Source of the DNA: Nocardioides sp. WS12
GTDB taxonomy: Bacteria; Actinomycetota; Actinomycetes; Propionibacteriales; Nocardioidaceae
Assembly (NCBI RefSeq): GCF_014108865.1
Contig: NZ_CP053928.1
Coordinates: 1,054,001-1,118,000 of the forward strand
Direction of reading: 5' to 3'
Length of the DNA stretch: 64,000 bases
This document shows positions 35,250 to 43,657 of this stretch, piece after piece. The translations under genes and the position numbers were made by a program. Every line of letters begins with the position of its first letter. The first letter of the stretch is position 1. The notes under the pieces were generated by a model. The model was not told the DNA's origin, ran no database searches, and saw nothing but the letters and a program-made list of their open reading frames with translations.

Positions 35250-36349
35250 GCGCTCCTCTAGAGTCACCCCCCATGGAAGGCACACGCGGCGACTCGGACG
35301 CCCCCGCGACGCAGGACGGTCCTCGCCGGATCGCCTACGTCCTCCCCGTCTACAACGAGGAGGAGGGCATTGCGGTCTTCCATGCGGCCCTCGTCGAGGC
35401 GACGGCGGCGCGGCCCGACCTGGCCTTCGAGTTCGTGTACGTCGACGACGGAAGCCGCGATGCGTCCCTGGAACGCCTCATCGACCTGCGCGCCCAGGAC
35501 CCGCGCGTCACCGTGGTCCAGTTCTCGCGCAACTTCGGTCACCAGCTCGCCGTGACGGCCGGACTCGACCTCGTCGCCGAGGCGAAGTCGGCCGACGCCG
35601 TGATCGTGATGGACACCGACCTGCAGGACCCGCCGCGCGTCAGCGTCGAGATGATCGAGCGCTGGGAGGACGGCGTCGACGTCGTCTACGCGCAGCGTCG
35701 TACCCGCAAGGACACGCCCTTCAAGCGGTTCACCGCCTTCGGCTTCTACTGGGTGCTCGACCGGCTCGCGTCGATCGAGATCCCGCGCAACGTCGGGGAC
35801 TTCCGGCTCATGGACGCGCGCGTCGTCGCCGAGATCTCCCGCTACCGCGAGCACGACCGGTTCCTGCGCGGCATCGTGGCCCACGTGGGGTTCCGCCAGG
35901 AGGCACACCTCTTCGACCGCGACGAGCGGTTCGCGGGAGAGACGGGCTACCCGTTCCGCAAGATGCTGAACTTCGCCGCCAGCGGCATCCTCGGTTTCTC
36001 GACCACGCCGCTGAAGCTGATCTCCCGCTTCGGCTTCGCGATCTCCGCGTTCAGCGTCCTGCTCGGTCTCTACGTGCTGGCCGTCCGCATCTTCCAGCCC
36101 GACGAGTCCGTCCCCGGTTGGGCGTTCCTCGGCGTCGGCATGTTCATGCTCAGCGGCATCCAGTTGGTGATGATGGGCGTGATCGGCAGCTACCTCGGAC
36201 GGATCTACGTCGAGGCGCAGGACCGCCCGCTCTACACCGTGGCGATGGTCGCGCGGGACGCCGTGGCGGCTCGCGACGATGCCGGGCGGACGGCTCCTGC
36301 GCGCCGGCACCGTGACCTGGCGCCGCCGAGCCCAGGGGTCGAGTCCTGA
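35246..36349 (+). CDS. family 2 glycosyltransferase, GtrB/DPM1-like polyprenyl-phosphate sugar synthase
   Basis: 367 residues. The GT2 domain has YVLPVYNEEEGI, VYVDDGSRDAS and the DxD-containing VMDTDLQDPP. QFSRNFGHQLAVTAGLD and NVGDFRLMDARV are characteristic of GtrB. Two C-terminal membrane helices (AISAFSVLLGLYVLAV and AFLGVGMFMLSGIQLVMMGV) fit GtrB. It would load a sugar onto polyprenyl phosphate. GTG 35246 overlaps the previous stop, but ATG 35273 has a TAGAGT box 8 bases upstream and is a real alternative. Confidence 0.88.
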   Translation: MSAPLESPPMEGTRGDSDAPATQDGPRRIAYVLPVYNEEEGIAVFHAALVEATAARPDLAFEFVYVDDGSRDASLERLIDLRAQDPRVTVVQFSRNFGHQLAVTAGLDLVAEAKSADAVIVMDTDLQDPPRVSVEMIERWEDGVDVVYAQRRTRKDTPFKRFTAFGFYWVLDRLASIEIPRNVGDFRLMDARVVAEISRYREHDRFLRGIVAHVGFRQEAHLFDRDERFAGETGYPFRKMLNFAASGILGFSTTPLKLISRFGFAISAFSVLLGLYVLAVRIFQPDESVPGWAFLGVGMFMLSGIQLVMMGVIGSYLGRIYVEAQDRPLYTVAMVARDAVAARDDAGRTAPARRHRDLAPPSPGVES

Positions 36350-36798
36350 GCCACCGGGCGACAGCGCTCCGGTTCGGCGCGGTCGGACTCTGCAACACCG
36401 CCATCGACGCGGTGCTGTTCGTGCTGCTGCACGACCAGCTCGGCATCACGGTCGCCAACCTCATCTCCAGCAGCGCCGGCATGGTCTTCAGCTTCGTGGT
36501 CAACGGGCTGTTCACGTTCAAGTCCGACAAGCTCACGCTGCGGCACGCGGCGCTCTTCGTCGCCACGACCGGTCTGGTCATGTGGGTGGCACAGCCGTTG
36601 CTGATCCACGGCTGGCTGTGGGTGCTCGAGCAGGGGCCCGACCTGACCCTCGCCGGCATGGCCGCGGACGACGTACGCATCTGGGGCGCGAAGCTCGCCT
36701 CCATCGCGTGCTGCCTGGTGTTGAACTTCGCTGCCTACCGGTTCGTCGTGTGGCCGGTGGAACACCGCGGGGAGACCGAGGAGCCGGCGGCGGTCTGA
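36346..36798 (+). CDS. GtrA-like flippase protein, probable CTG start
   Basis: 150 residues, four membrane helices (AVGLCNTAIDAVLFVLL; LISSSAGMVFSFVVNGLF; LFVATTGLVMWVAQPLLI; LASIACCLVLNFAAYRFVVW). The GtrA signature RFGAVGLCNTAID requires translation to begin upstream of the first ordinary start (GTG 36412). The frame is closed by a stop at 36313 and holds no ATG, GTG or TTG before 36412. CTG 36346 overlaps the preceding stop as CTGA, mirroring the ATGA/GTGA junctions of this genome. It moves lipid-linked sugar across the membrane. Confidence 0.8.
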   Translation: MSHRATALRFGAVGLCNTAIDAVLFVLLHDQLGITVANLISSSAGMVFSFVVNGLFTFKSDKLTLRHAALFVATTGLVMWVAQPLLIHGWLWVLEQGPDLTLAGMAADDVRIWGAKLASIACCLVLNFAAYRFVVWPVEHRGETEEPAAV

Positions 36799-36848
36799 AG
36801 CCGCCCCGAAACCCCTCTCTACGCCCTGCGTGGGGGGTCGCACCAATT

Positions 36849-36877
36849 TTGTTCTCACGTTCACAAACTCCTACAGT
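36849..36877 (+). promoter_or_regulatory. rex-hem promoter with overlapping candidate Rex operator
   Basis: TTGTTC at 36849–36854, a 17-base spacer and TACAGT at 36872–36877 form a housekeeping promoter. Over the -35 box, TGTTCTCACGTTCACA (36850–36865) keeps the right half (TTCACA) and the TGT of the Rex consensus TGTGAAC-N3-TTCACA. Rex autoregulates rex-hemACD in Streptomyces. Confidence 0.55.
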
Positions 36878-36929
36878 GATCGAGCCGCGACCCACCTAGT
36901 TCTGCTGGTCGTGACTGGAAAGTGGAGCT

Positions 36930-37640
36930 GTGACCACACGGAGTTCGACAGACGCCAACCGGGTCATCCCGGAGGCCACGGTCGCCCGCCTGCCGGTGTA
37001 CCTGCGGGCGCTGACGGCTCTGGCCGACAGCGGTATCCGCACCTGCTCCAGCGAGGATCTCGCGGTCGCAGCGGGCGTCAACAGCGCCAAGCTCCGCAAG
37101 GACCTTTCCCACCTGGGCAGCTACGGCACCCGCGGTGTCGGGTACGACGTCGACTACCTCCGCTACCAGATCGCCCGCGAGATCGGGGTCACCCAGGACT
37201 GGCCGGTCGTCATCGTCGGCATCGGAAACCTGGGCCACGCCCTTGCCAACTACTCCGGCTTCCGCAGCCGCGGCTTCCGGGTGGTCGCGCTGCTGGACGC
37301 CGACCCCGACCTGATCGGCCAGACGGTTGCCGGCGTCGCCGTGCGCGCCTTCGACGAGCTCGAGGCGATCGTGCAGGAGCACGACGTCGCGATCGGCGTC
37401 ATTGCCACCCCCGCTCTCGCAGCGCAGTCCGTCGCCGACCGGATGGTCGCCATCGGCATCACCAGCATCCTGAACTTCGCGCCTGCCGTGGTGGCGGTGC
37501 CCGAGGGCGTCGACGTGCGCAAGGTCGACCTGTCGATCGAGCTGCAGATCCTCGCCTATCACGAGCAGCGCAAGGCCAACGGTGCTGACGCCGCGGCCGC
37601 TGCTGCGCTGGCAAATTCTGCCGATGGAGGTGCTGCATGA
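36930..37640 (+). CDS. rex: redox-sensing transcriptional repressor Rex
   Basis: 236 residues from GTG. The N-terminal winged helix is ATVARLPVYLRALTALADSG … CSSEDLAVAAGVNSAKLRKD. The Rossmann domain (VVIVGIGNLGHALANYSGF) senses the NADH/NAD ratio, and the C-terminal domain-swap helix follows (VDLSIELQILAYHEQRK). It represses respiratory and haem genes when NADH is low. hemA overlaps its end (ATGA), so the rex-hemACD operon of actinomycetes is intact. Confidence 0.96.
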   Translation: MTTRSSTDANRVIPEATVARLPVYLRALTALADSGIRTCSSEDLAVAAGVNSAKLRKDLSHLGSYGTRGVGYDVDYLRYQIAREIGVTQDWPVVIVGIGNLGHALANYSGFRSRGFRVVALLDADPDLIGQTVAGVAVRAFDELEAIVQEHDVAIGVIATPALAAQSVADRMVAIGITSILNFAPAVVAVPEGVDVRKVDLSIELQILAYHEQRKANGADAAAAAALANSADGGAA

Positions 37641-38947
37641 GCGTTCTGGTCGTGGGGATCTCCCACAACTCCGCACCGATGTCGCTGCTCGAGCGGGTCG
37701 CCCTCGACGACGACGGCGTGCAGAAGCTCGTCGCCGATGCGGCTGCCTGCGAGCACGTCACCGAAGCCACGGTCATCGCGACCTGCAACCGGCTCGAGAT
37801 CTACACCGAGGTCGAGCGGTTCCACGGAAGCATCGAACAGATCTCCCGCCTCCTCGTCGAGCGCGCGGGCGAGTCGACCGAGGGGATGCTTCCGCACCTC
37901 TACGTCCACTACGACGACGGCGCCATCTCGCACCTCTTCCAGGTGGCGGCCGGCCTCGACTCGATGGCTGTCGGCGAGGGCCAGATCCTCGGCCAGACGC
38001 GTGATGCGCTGCGTCGCGGCCAGGAGCTCGGCACCGTCGGGCCCGCCCTCAACCTGCTCTTCCAGCAGGCGCTCCGCGTCGGCAAGCGCACTCGTGCCGA
38101 GACCGAGATCGACCAGGTCGCACCGTCTCTCGTCAGCGCCGCGCTCGACGTCACCGCGCAGGCCGTCGGCCCTGTCGAGGGCAAGTACGTCGTCGTGGTC
38201 GGCGCCGGAGCCATGGCCGGCCTGGCCACCGCGACCGCCAGCCGCCTCAAAGCCGGCACCCTCGTCGTCGTCAACCGCTCCACCGACGGAGCGGACCGGC
38301 TCGCTGCGCAGTACGACGCACGCTCGGCCCCGCTCGAGAACATCGGCGAGGAGATCGGCCGCGCCGACATCGTGATCAGCTGCACGGGATCGTCGGGAGC
38401 GATCATCGACCGGGCCATGGTCGAGTCCGCCCGCGGCGACGCTCCCGAGCGACCGCTCGCGCTGATCGACCTCGCGCTCCCGCACGACATCGCCCGCGAC
38501 GTCCTCGACCTGCCCCAGGTGAGCCTCGTCGGCCTGGCCGAACTGGCCAAGGTGCTGCAGGGCGGTGCCACCGGACGTGAGGTCCAGGAGGTCCGCCGGA
38601 TCCTGGCCGAGGAGGTCAACGCCTTCCTCGCCGCACGTCGTCAGGCCAGCGTCACGCCGACCGTGGTCGCGCTGCGATCGATGGCGACCGGCGTCGTCGA
38701 CGCCGAGATGACCCGCCTCGAGAGCCGGCTCCCGGACCTCGACGACCTCACCCGCGAGGAGATCCGCCACGCGGTTCGCCGGGTGGCCGACAAGCTCCTC
38801 CACGAGCCGACCGTCCGGGTCAAGGAGCTCGCCAACGACCAGGGCGCCGTCTCGTACGCTGCCGCGCTGGCCGAGCTCTTCGCGCTCGACCCCGAAGCCG
38901 TCGACGCCGTGACCCGTCCCGTCGTCGTCGAGGAGGGTTCCGCATGA
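37637..38947 (+). CDS. hemA: glutamyl-tRNA reductase
   Basis: 436 residues. It reduces Glu-tRNA to glutamate semialdehyde, committing to haem. The catalytic Cys50 is in VIATCNRLEIY. The substrate loop includes GLDSMAVGEGQILGQ, and the NADPH domain is VVVVGAGAMAGLATA. A C-terminal dimerisation helix bundle follows. The ATGA overlaps at both ends bind it to rex and hemC. Rex control is expected. Confidence 0.96.
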   Translation: MSVLVVGISHNSAPMSLLERVALDDDGVQKLVADAAACEHVTEATVIATCNRLEIYTEVERFHGSIEQISRLLVERAGESTEGMLPHLYVHYDDGAISHLFQVAAGLDSMAVGEGQILGQTRDALRRGQELGTVGPALNLLFQQALRVGKRTRAETEIDQVAPSLVSAALDVTAQAVGPVEGKYVVVVGAGAMAGLATATASRLKAGTLVVVNRSTDGADRLAAQYDARSAPLENIGEEIGRADIVISCTGSSGAIIDRAMVESARGDAPERPLALIDLALPHDIARDVLDLPQVSLVGLAELAKVLQGGATGREVQEVRRILAEEVNAFLAARRQASVTPTVVALRSMATGVVDAEMTRLESRLPDLDDLTREEIRHAVRRVADKLLHEPTVRVKELANDQGAVSYAAALAELFALDPEAVDAVTRPVVVEEGSA

Positions 38948-39933
38948 CGCTTCGGATCGGCACCCGCCGAAGTGCGCTCGCCACCACCCAGTCCGGCCAC
39001 GTCGCCGACGCCCTCCGTGACCGGTTCGGTGTCGCCACCGAACTCGTCGAGATCAACACCGACGGCGACCGCAGCCAGGCCAAGGGCACGCCGCTGGCTG
39101 GCCCCGATTCCTCGGTCGGTGTCTTCGTGAGCGCCCTGCGCGACGCGCTGCTGTCCGGCGAGGTCGACGTCGCGGTGCACTCCCTCAAGGACCTCCCGAC
39201 CTACCCCGCCGACGGCATCACGCTCGCCGCCATTCCGGTCCGTGAGGACCCGCGTGACGTCGTCGTCGCCCGCGACGGACTGACCCTCGGCGAGCTGCCG
39301 CAGGGCAGCCGCGTCGGCACCGGATCTCCCCGCCGGGTCGCCCAGATCGAGGCCCTCGGCCTCGGCGTCGACCTCGTCGGCGTACGCGGCAACGTGGACA
39401 CGCGGATCGCCAAGGTCACCTCCGGTGAGTACGACGCCGTCGTGCTCGCGCGCGCCGGGCTGGCCCGGCTCGGTCGGGTGGACGAGGCGACCGAGGTGCT
39501 CGACCCGCTCCAGGTGCTGCCGGCTCCCGGCCAGGGGGCGCTCGCGGTCGAGTGCCGCACCGACGACACCGCGACCCTCGCCGTGCTGCTGGGCCTCGAC
39601 GACCCGGCGACCCGGGCGGCCGTGACGGCCGAACGCGCCGCGCTGTCGACCCTCGAAGGTGGCTGCTCGGCACCCATCGGCGCCCTCGCTGACATAGCAG
39701 AAGGTGATGACGGCCCCGAATTGTGGTTGCGGGCCGTGGCGTTGTCCACTGATGGCGCGCTCGCGGTCCGCCGCTCGGCTTCCACGCCCCTGGGCGAGGA
39801 CGTCACGACGTGGCCCGGCACCGCAGTCACGTTGGGCGCAGCCCTTGCCAACGAAATGATCGAAGACGGCGCGGCCGAACTGACCACGCTCCCTGACCCA
39901 TCCGCACGATCCGCAAAGGTGCACAACGCATGA
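38944..39933 (+). CDS. hemC: porphobilinogen deaminase (hydroxymethylbilane synthase)
   Basis: 329 residues. It joins four porphobilinogens on a dipyrromethane primer. LRIGTRRSALATTQ is the opening, HSLKDLPT and GVRGNVDTRIAKV follow, and the primer-bearing Cys241 is in LEGGCSAPIGA. ATGA overlaps connect it to hemA and hemD. Length is typical. Confidence 0.96.
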   Translation: MTLRIGTRRSALATTQSGHVADALRDRFGVATELVEINTDGDRSQAKGTPLAGPDSSVGVFVSALRDALLSGEVDVAVHSLKDLPTYPADGITLAAIPVREDPRDVVVARDGLTLGELPQGSRVGTGSPRRVAQIEALGLGVDLVGVRGNVDTRIAKVTSGEYDAVVLARAGLARLGRVDEATEVLDPLQVLPAPGQGALAVECRTDDTATLAVLLGLDDPATRAAVTAERAALSTLEGGCSAPIGALADIAEGDDGPELWLRAVALSTDGALAVRRSASTPLGEDVTTWPGTAVTLGAALANEMIEDGAAELTTLPDPSARSAKVHNA

Positions 39934-41606
39934 CGCGAGCCACGACAGCCAAGGCTGCCCCGACTCCCGCCTCCCCCCAGGCTCGCCCCGGTGGGGTCGC
40001 CTTCGTCGGCACGGGTCCTGGCGACCCCGACCTCCTGACCGTGCGTGCGGTGCGGCTCATCGAAGAAGCGGACGTGATCATCACCGAGGAGCCCGGTCAC
40101 GCCGCGCTCGTCGACATCGTCCGCGCCCGCGCGGCGGCGACCGGTGAACTCGCCTCCGATGTCGCGCCTGAACTGATCGACGGTGGCTTCGGCGAGGACG
40201 GCCAGCCGCTGACCCACGCCAACCGCTCGAAGGTCGTCGTGAAGCAGGCCAAGCGCCCGCTGCGCGTCGTACGCCTGCTCGGCGGCGACCCGTTCCTCTA
40301 CGCCTCGGGTCCCGAAGAGGCGCAGGCCGTGGCCAAGGCCGGTCTGCCCTTCGAGGTCGTCCCCGGTGTCTCCTCGGTCGGTGCGGTCCCGGCCTACGCC
40401 GGCATCCCGCTGACCACCAAGGACCACCGCGAGGTGGCCGTGGTGACCTGCAGCGACAAGGCCGTCGACTGGACCCGGTACGCCGACACCCCGACCCTCG
40501 TCCTGCTCTCCGCGGTCGGCCAGATCGGTGAGATCGCCAAGGCGCTCGTCGCTGCCGGTCGCTCGCCGCAGACGCCTGTCGCGATGACCCGCGTCGGCAC
40601 CACCACCGAGCAGCAGACGATCACCTCGACGCTCGAGCGGATCGCTGCCGACGCCCGCACTGCGCGGATGACGCCGCCGGCGATCACCGTCATCGGTGCC
40701 GTCGTCGACCTGCGCGACAAGCTCTCCTGGTTCGAGACCAAGCCGCTGTTCGGCTGGCGCGTCCTGGTGCCCCGCACCAAGGAGCAGTCCGCGTCGCTGT
40801 CCAACCGCCTGCGTGAGTTCGGTGGCGTGCCGGAAGAGGTTCCGACCATCTCCGTCGAGCCGCCGCGCAACCCGCAGCAGATGGACAAGGCCGTCCGCGG
40901 TCTCGTCGAGGGTCGCTACGAGTGGATCGCCTTCACGTCGGTCAACGCCGTCAAGGCCGTGCGCGAGAAGTTCGAGGAGTACGGCCTCGATGCCCGCGCC
41001 TTCTCGGGCCTCAAGATCGCCGCGGTCGGCGACAAGACCGCCCAGTCGATCGCTGACTGGGGTCTGCGTGCGGACCTGACGCCCTCCGGCGAGCAGTCCG
41101 CTGCCGGCCTGCTGGCCGACTGGCCCGAGTACGACGAGCAGCTGGACCCGATCAACCGGGTGTTCCTGCCGCGCGCCGACATCGCGACCGAGAACCTCGT
41201 CGCCGGCCTGATCGACCTCGGCTGGGAATGCGACGACGTCACCGCTTACCGCACGGTCCGGGCGGCCCCGCCTCCGGCTCCGACCCGCGACGCGATCAAG
41301 ACGGGCAAGTTCGACGCCGTCGTGTTCACGTCGTCCTCGACGGTGCGCAACCTCGTCGGCATCGCCGGCAAGCCGCACCCGTCGACGATCATCGCCGTCA
41401 TCGGTCCGGCCACGGCCAAGACCGCCGAGGAGCACGGCCTGCGGGTCGACGTGATGGCGCCTGCGCCCGACGTCGAACTGCTCGTCGAGGCCCTCGCCGG
41501 TTTCGGTGCCTCGCGCCGCGTGGCGATGCTCGAGGCCGGTGACCCCGTCACCAAGCCGAGCGACCGCAAGCCGTCGGCTCGCCGCCGCAAGACCGCTTCG
41601 GAGTAG
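39930..41606 (+). CDS. hemD: bifunctional uroporphyrin-III C-methyltransferase/uroporphyrinogen-III synthase
   Basis: 558 residues, a CobA-HemD fusion usual in actinobacteria. The N-terminal SUMT half has VAFVGTGPGDPDLLTVRAV, LLGGDPFLYASG and VVPGVSSVGAVPAYAGIPLT. The C-terminal HemD half (from about residue 270) has GWRVLVPRTKEQSASL, WIAFTSVNAVKAV and VVFTSSSTVRNLVG. The product directs flow to haem (uroporphyrinogen III) and to sirohaem/B12 (methylation). It is the last gene of the rex-hem operon and is followed by a strong terminator. Confidence 0.94.
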   Translation: MTRATTAKAAPTPASPQARPGGVAFVGTGPGDPDLLTVRAVRLIEEADVIITEEPGHAALVDIVRARAAATGELASDVAPELIDGGFGEDGQPLTHANRSKVVVKQAKRPLRVVRLLGGDPFLYASGPEEAQAVAKAGLPFEVVPGVSSVGAVPAYAGIPLTTKDHREVAVVTCSDKAVDWTRYADTPTLVLLSAVGQIGEIAKALVAAGRSPQTPVAMTRVGTTTEQQTITSTLERIAADARTARMTPPAITVIGAVVDLRDKLSWFETKPLFGWRVLVPRTKEQSASLSNRLREFGGVPEEVPTISVEPPRNPQQMDKAVRGLVEGRYEWIAFTSVNAVKAVREKFEEYGLDARAFSGLKIAAVGDKTAQSIADWGLRADLTPSGEQSAAGLLADWPEYDEQLDPINRVFLPRADIATENLVAGLIDLGWECDDVTAYRTVRAAPPPAPTRDAIKTGKFDAVVFTSSSTVRNLVGIAGKPHPSTIIAVIGPATAKTAEEHGLRVDVMAPAPDVELLVEALAGFGASRRVAMLEAGDPVTKPSDRKPSARRRKTASE

Positions 41607-41623
41607 TCCGGGCGGCCCCGCTC

Positions 41624-41671
41624 AACGAGACCCCCGAACGACGCATCTGCGTTGTTCGGGGGTTTCTCGTT
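41624..41671 (+). terminator. terminator of the rex-hemACD operon
   Basis: AACGAGA, CCCCC and GAAC (41624–41639) pair with GTTC, GGGGG and TCTCGTT (41654–41671), with a TT bulge and a 14-base loop. It cuts hemD off from the inserted sigma gene and hemB. Confidence 0.75.
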
Positions 41672-41731
41672 GTGGTGGTGCAACCTGTTGGCATGCTCAC
41701 TGCGTTGTGTTCGGCATGGAGCGCCTGACCG

Positions 41732-42256
41732 ATGCGTGACGAGGCCGAGTTCGTTGCGTTCGCGCAGAGCGCCCGGGTGCGCCTGCGCCGTACCGCTTTC
41801 TTGATGTGCGGTGACTGGGAACGGGCCTCGGACCACGTCCAGGAAGCGTTGATCCGGGTGTACGTCGCCTGGCCCCGCTTGCACCGCGCAGGCTTCGAGT
41901 ACGCCTACGCCCGCAAGGCCCTGGTCAGCGTGGTGCTCGACCACGGTCGTCGCAGGTCGAGTTCGGAGATCGTGGCGGAGCCTGATCCGTCCCGGGCCGC
42001 CGAGGGCGATCTCGCCGAGCAGGTGACGGCCCGAGCGGCCCTGATGGCGGCGCTCGCCGACCTGGCACCACGCCAGCGCGCGTGCGTCGTACTCCGCTAC
42101 TTCGAGGATCTCAGCGTGGCCGACACGGCCGCGTCCCTCGGGTGCACCGAAGGCACGGTCAAGAGCCAGACCGCCCGCGCGCTGGCCACACTGCGCGCCA
42201 TGTTCGACGACTCGCCACTGGGCGAGCTCACGCTGGGAGGACCCGCATCATGGTGA
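41732..42256 (+). CDS. SigE-family ECF RNA polymerase sigma factor
   Basis: 174 residues. Region 2 is RRTAFLMCGDWERASDHVQEALIRVYVAW. Region 4 is LAPRQRACVVLRYFEDLSVADTAASLGCTEGTVKSQTARALATLR. This small type is abundant in Nocardioides and Streptomyces and is usually paired with a membrane regulator. The next gene starts 7 bases before its stop. It is placed between hemD and hemB, which are adjacent in mycobacteria. Its regulon is unknown. Confidence 0.9.
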   Translation: MRDEAEFVAFAQSARVRLRRTAFLMCGDWERASDHVQEALIRVYVAWPRLHRAGFEYAYARKALVSVVLDHGRRRSSSEIVAEPDPSRAAEGDLAEQVTARAALMAALADLAPRQRACVVLRYFEDLSVADTAASLGCTEGTVKSQTARALATLRAMFDDSPLGELTLGGPASW

Positions 42257-43611
42257 ACGACATCCGGGAGATCATGCGCGAGGCCGTCGCCTCGCCTCCG
42301 GCCGAGGGCGACGCCCTCGCCGACGTCCTGCGGTCCGGTCGACGTCGGGTCCGCCGCCGGCGCACCGGCGTCGTTGCCGGGGCGCTCGTCCTCGCTGCGG
42401 TCGTGACCGTGGGGATCGGCTGGCGACCGGGCGGGAAGGACGGCGACCAGGTCGCGAACCGGACGGTCCCGCAGGCCCAGGGGCCGGTGCTGCGCATCGG
42501 GGATGCCACGGCGGCGGTGGAGGGCACGGACTACGACGTGCTGTCGTCGTACACGAACAAGGACCTGAACGCCGCCAACGGGCAGTACTACGACGGCGTC
42601 ACGGACGACGGGCTGATCCTGTTCCGCGACGGGCCGCACGGTGTCGACAACACCGAGCGGCTGGCGTTGCTCGATCCGGTCACGGAGAAGAAGACCTGGC
42701 TGCCGGACCTTGCCGACGACCAGCAGATGATTCCTCTCGAACTCGGTGCCGAGCGGCTGGTGTTCGCCTCGCTGGGCTTCACCAGTGACGGTGACCCGGG
42801 TGTGCTGACCATGCACGTCCTGGACCGGGCGCGGATGCAGTGGGCGACGATCACGTGGCCGTCGCTCCCCGCGGGCGCCGAACCCTTCGGTGGCGAGGTC
42901 GGACCCGACGGACGCCTCTACGTCGGCGTACGCGCGACCGAGGGCAGCCCGCCCCCCGGCGGGTGGCCGACGGGACCTGACGGTGAGGCGGACGACGCGG
43001 CCGCGAAGGGCGACACGTTCGACCTCTGGTCGGTGTCCCTGACCGACGCCGGTGACGTCCGCGACGAGGGCCTTCGGGTCGGGGCGTTCGCGTTCACGGA
43101 CGACGCCCTGGTCTGGAGTACGACGACCAACGGCATCAACGACCGGATCCACGTCCGCGACCTGGCGACCGGCGCCGAGCACGACTTCGATCCGAAGTCG
43201 GGGGAGCGGTGCAACCTGCTCGGCTTCGGTGCCACCGGTGACCGGATCGTGCTCAGCCAGTACTGCGGCACCTACGACGACGGACGTGACGACCGGATCC
43301 AGGTGCTGAGCACCGACGGGGACCTGGTCACCACGATCCAGGGCGACGGCATCGAGGGCTGGATCGCGGACAACGGAAGCCGCGACGGCCACCTCGTCCT
43401 GGTCCGCAGCCACACGGCGACCACCGAGGGCCAGTACGTCTACGACCTCGACACCGGGGGCTGGAAGCGCGTCAGTGACTCGGTGTCGTCGTGGGCACTC
43501 GGCGGGTCCGCGCCGTCGGGCCAACTGCTCTGGGACACGGCGTACGGCGACGGCAAGGGCGATCTCGGCCAGGACCAGGGCGCCACCCAATGGCTGGTGC
43601 GCTGGCGCTGA
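42250..43611 (+). CDS. membrane-anchored beta-propeller-like protein, likely partner of the SigE-family sigma factor
   Basis: 453 residues, no named family. A cytoplasmic N-terminus of about 40 residues ends in a basic [10 protein letters not shown] run, then one membrane helix (VVAGALVLAAVVTVGIGW). The outer part has repeated beta-blade phrases (LALLDPVTEKKTWLPDL, LTMHVLDRARMQWATI, RIHVRDLATGAEHDFD, YVYDLDTGGWKRVS), suggesting a WD40/TolB-like propeller. Coupling to the sigma gene suggests an anti-sigma or sensor role. That is inference; the N-terminus lacks a zinc anti-sigma motif. Confidence 0.75.
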   Translation: MVNDIREIMREAVASPPAEGDALADVLRSGRRRVRRRRTGVVAGALVLAAVVTVGIGWRPGGKDGDQVANRTVPQAQGPVLRIGDATAAVEGTDYDVLSSYTNKDLNAANGQYYDGVTDDGLILFRDGPHGVDNTERLALLDPVTEKKTWLPDLADDQQMIPLELGAERLVFASLGFTSDGDPGVLTMHVLDRARMQWATITWPSLPAGAEPFGGEVGPDGRLYVGVRATEGSPPPGGWPTGPDGEADDAAAKGDTFDLWSVSLTDAGDVRDEGLRVGAFAFTDDALVWSTTTNGINDRIHVRDLATGAEHDFDPKSGERCNLLGFGATGDRIVLSQYCGTYDDGRDDRIQVLSTDGDLVTTIQGDGIEGWIADNGSRDGHLVLVRSHTATTEGQYVYDLDTGGWKRVSDSVSSWALGGSAPSGQLLWDTAYGDGKGDLGQDQGATQWLVRWR

Positions 43612-43645
43612 GCGTGGGGCCGGGGGGCGTCTACCGCGACGAAAC

Positions 43646-43651
43646 TAGGAT
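43646..43651 (+). promoter_or_regulatory. predicted -10 element for leaderless hemB transcript
   Basis: TAGGAT lies exactly 6 bases before the GTG start of hemB. This gives hemB its own promoter after the inserted sigma pair. Confidence 0.5.
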
Positions 43652-43657
43652 GGTGTT

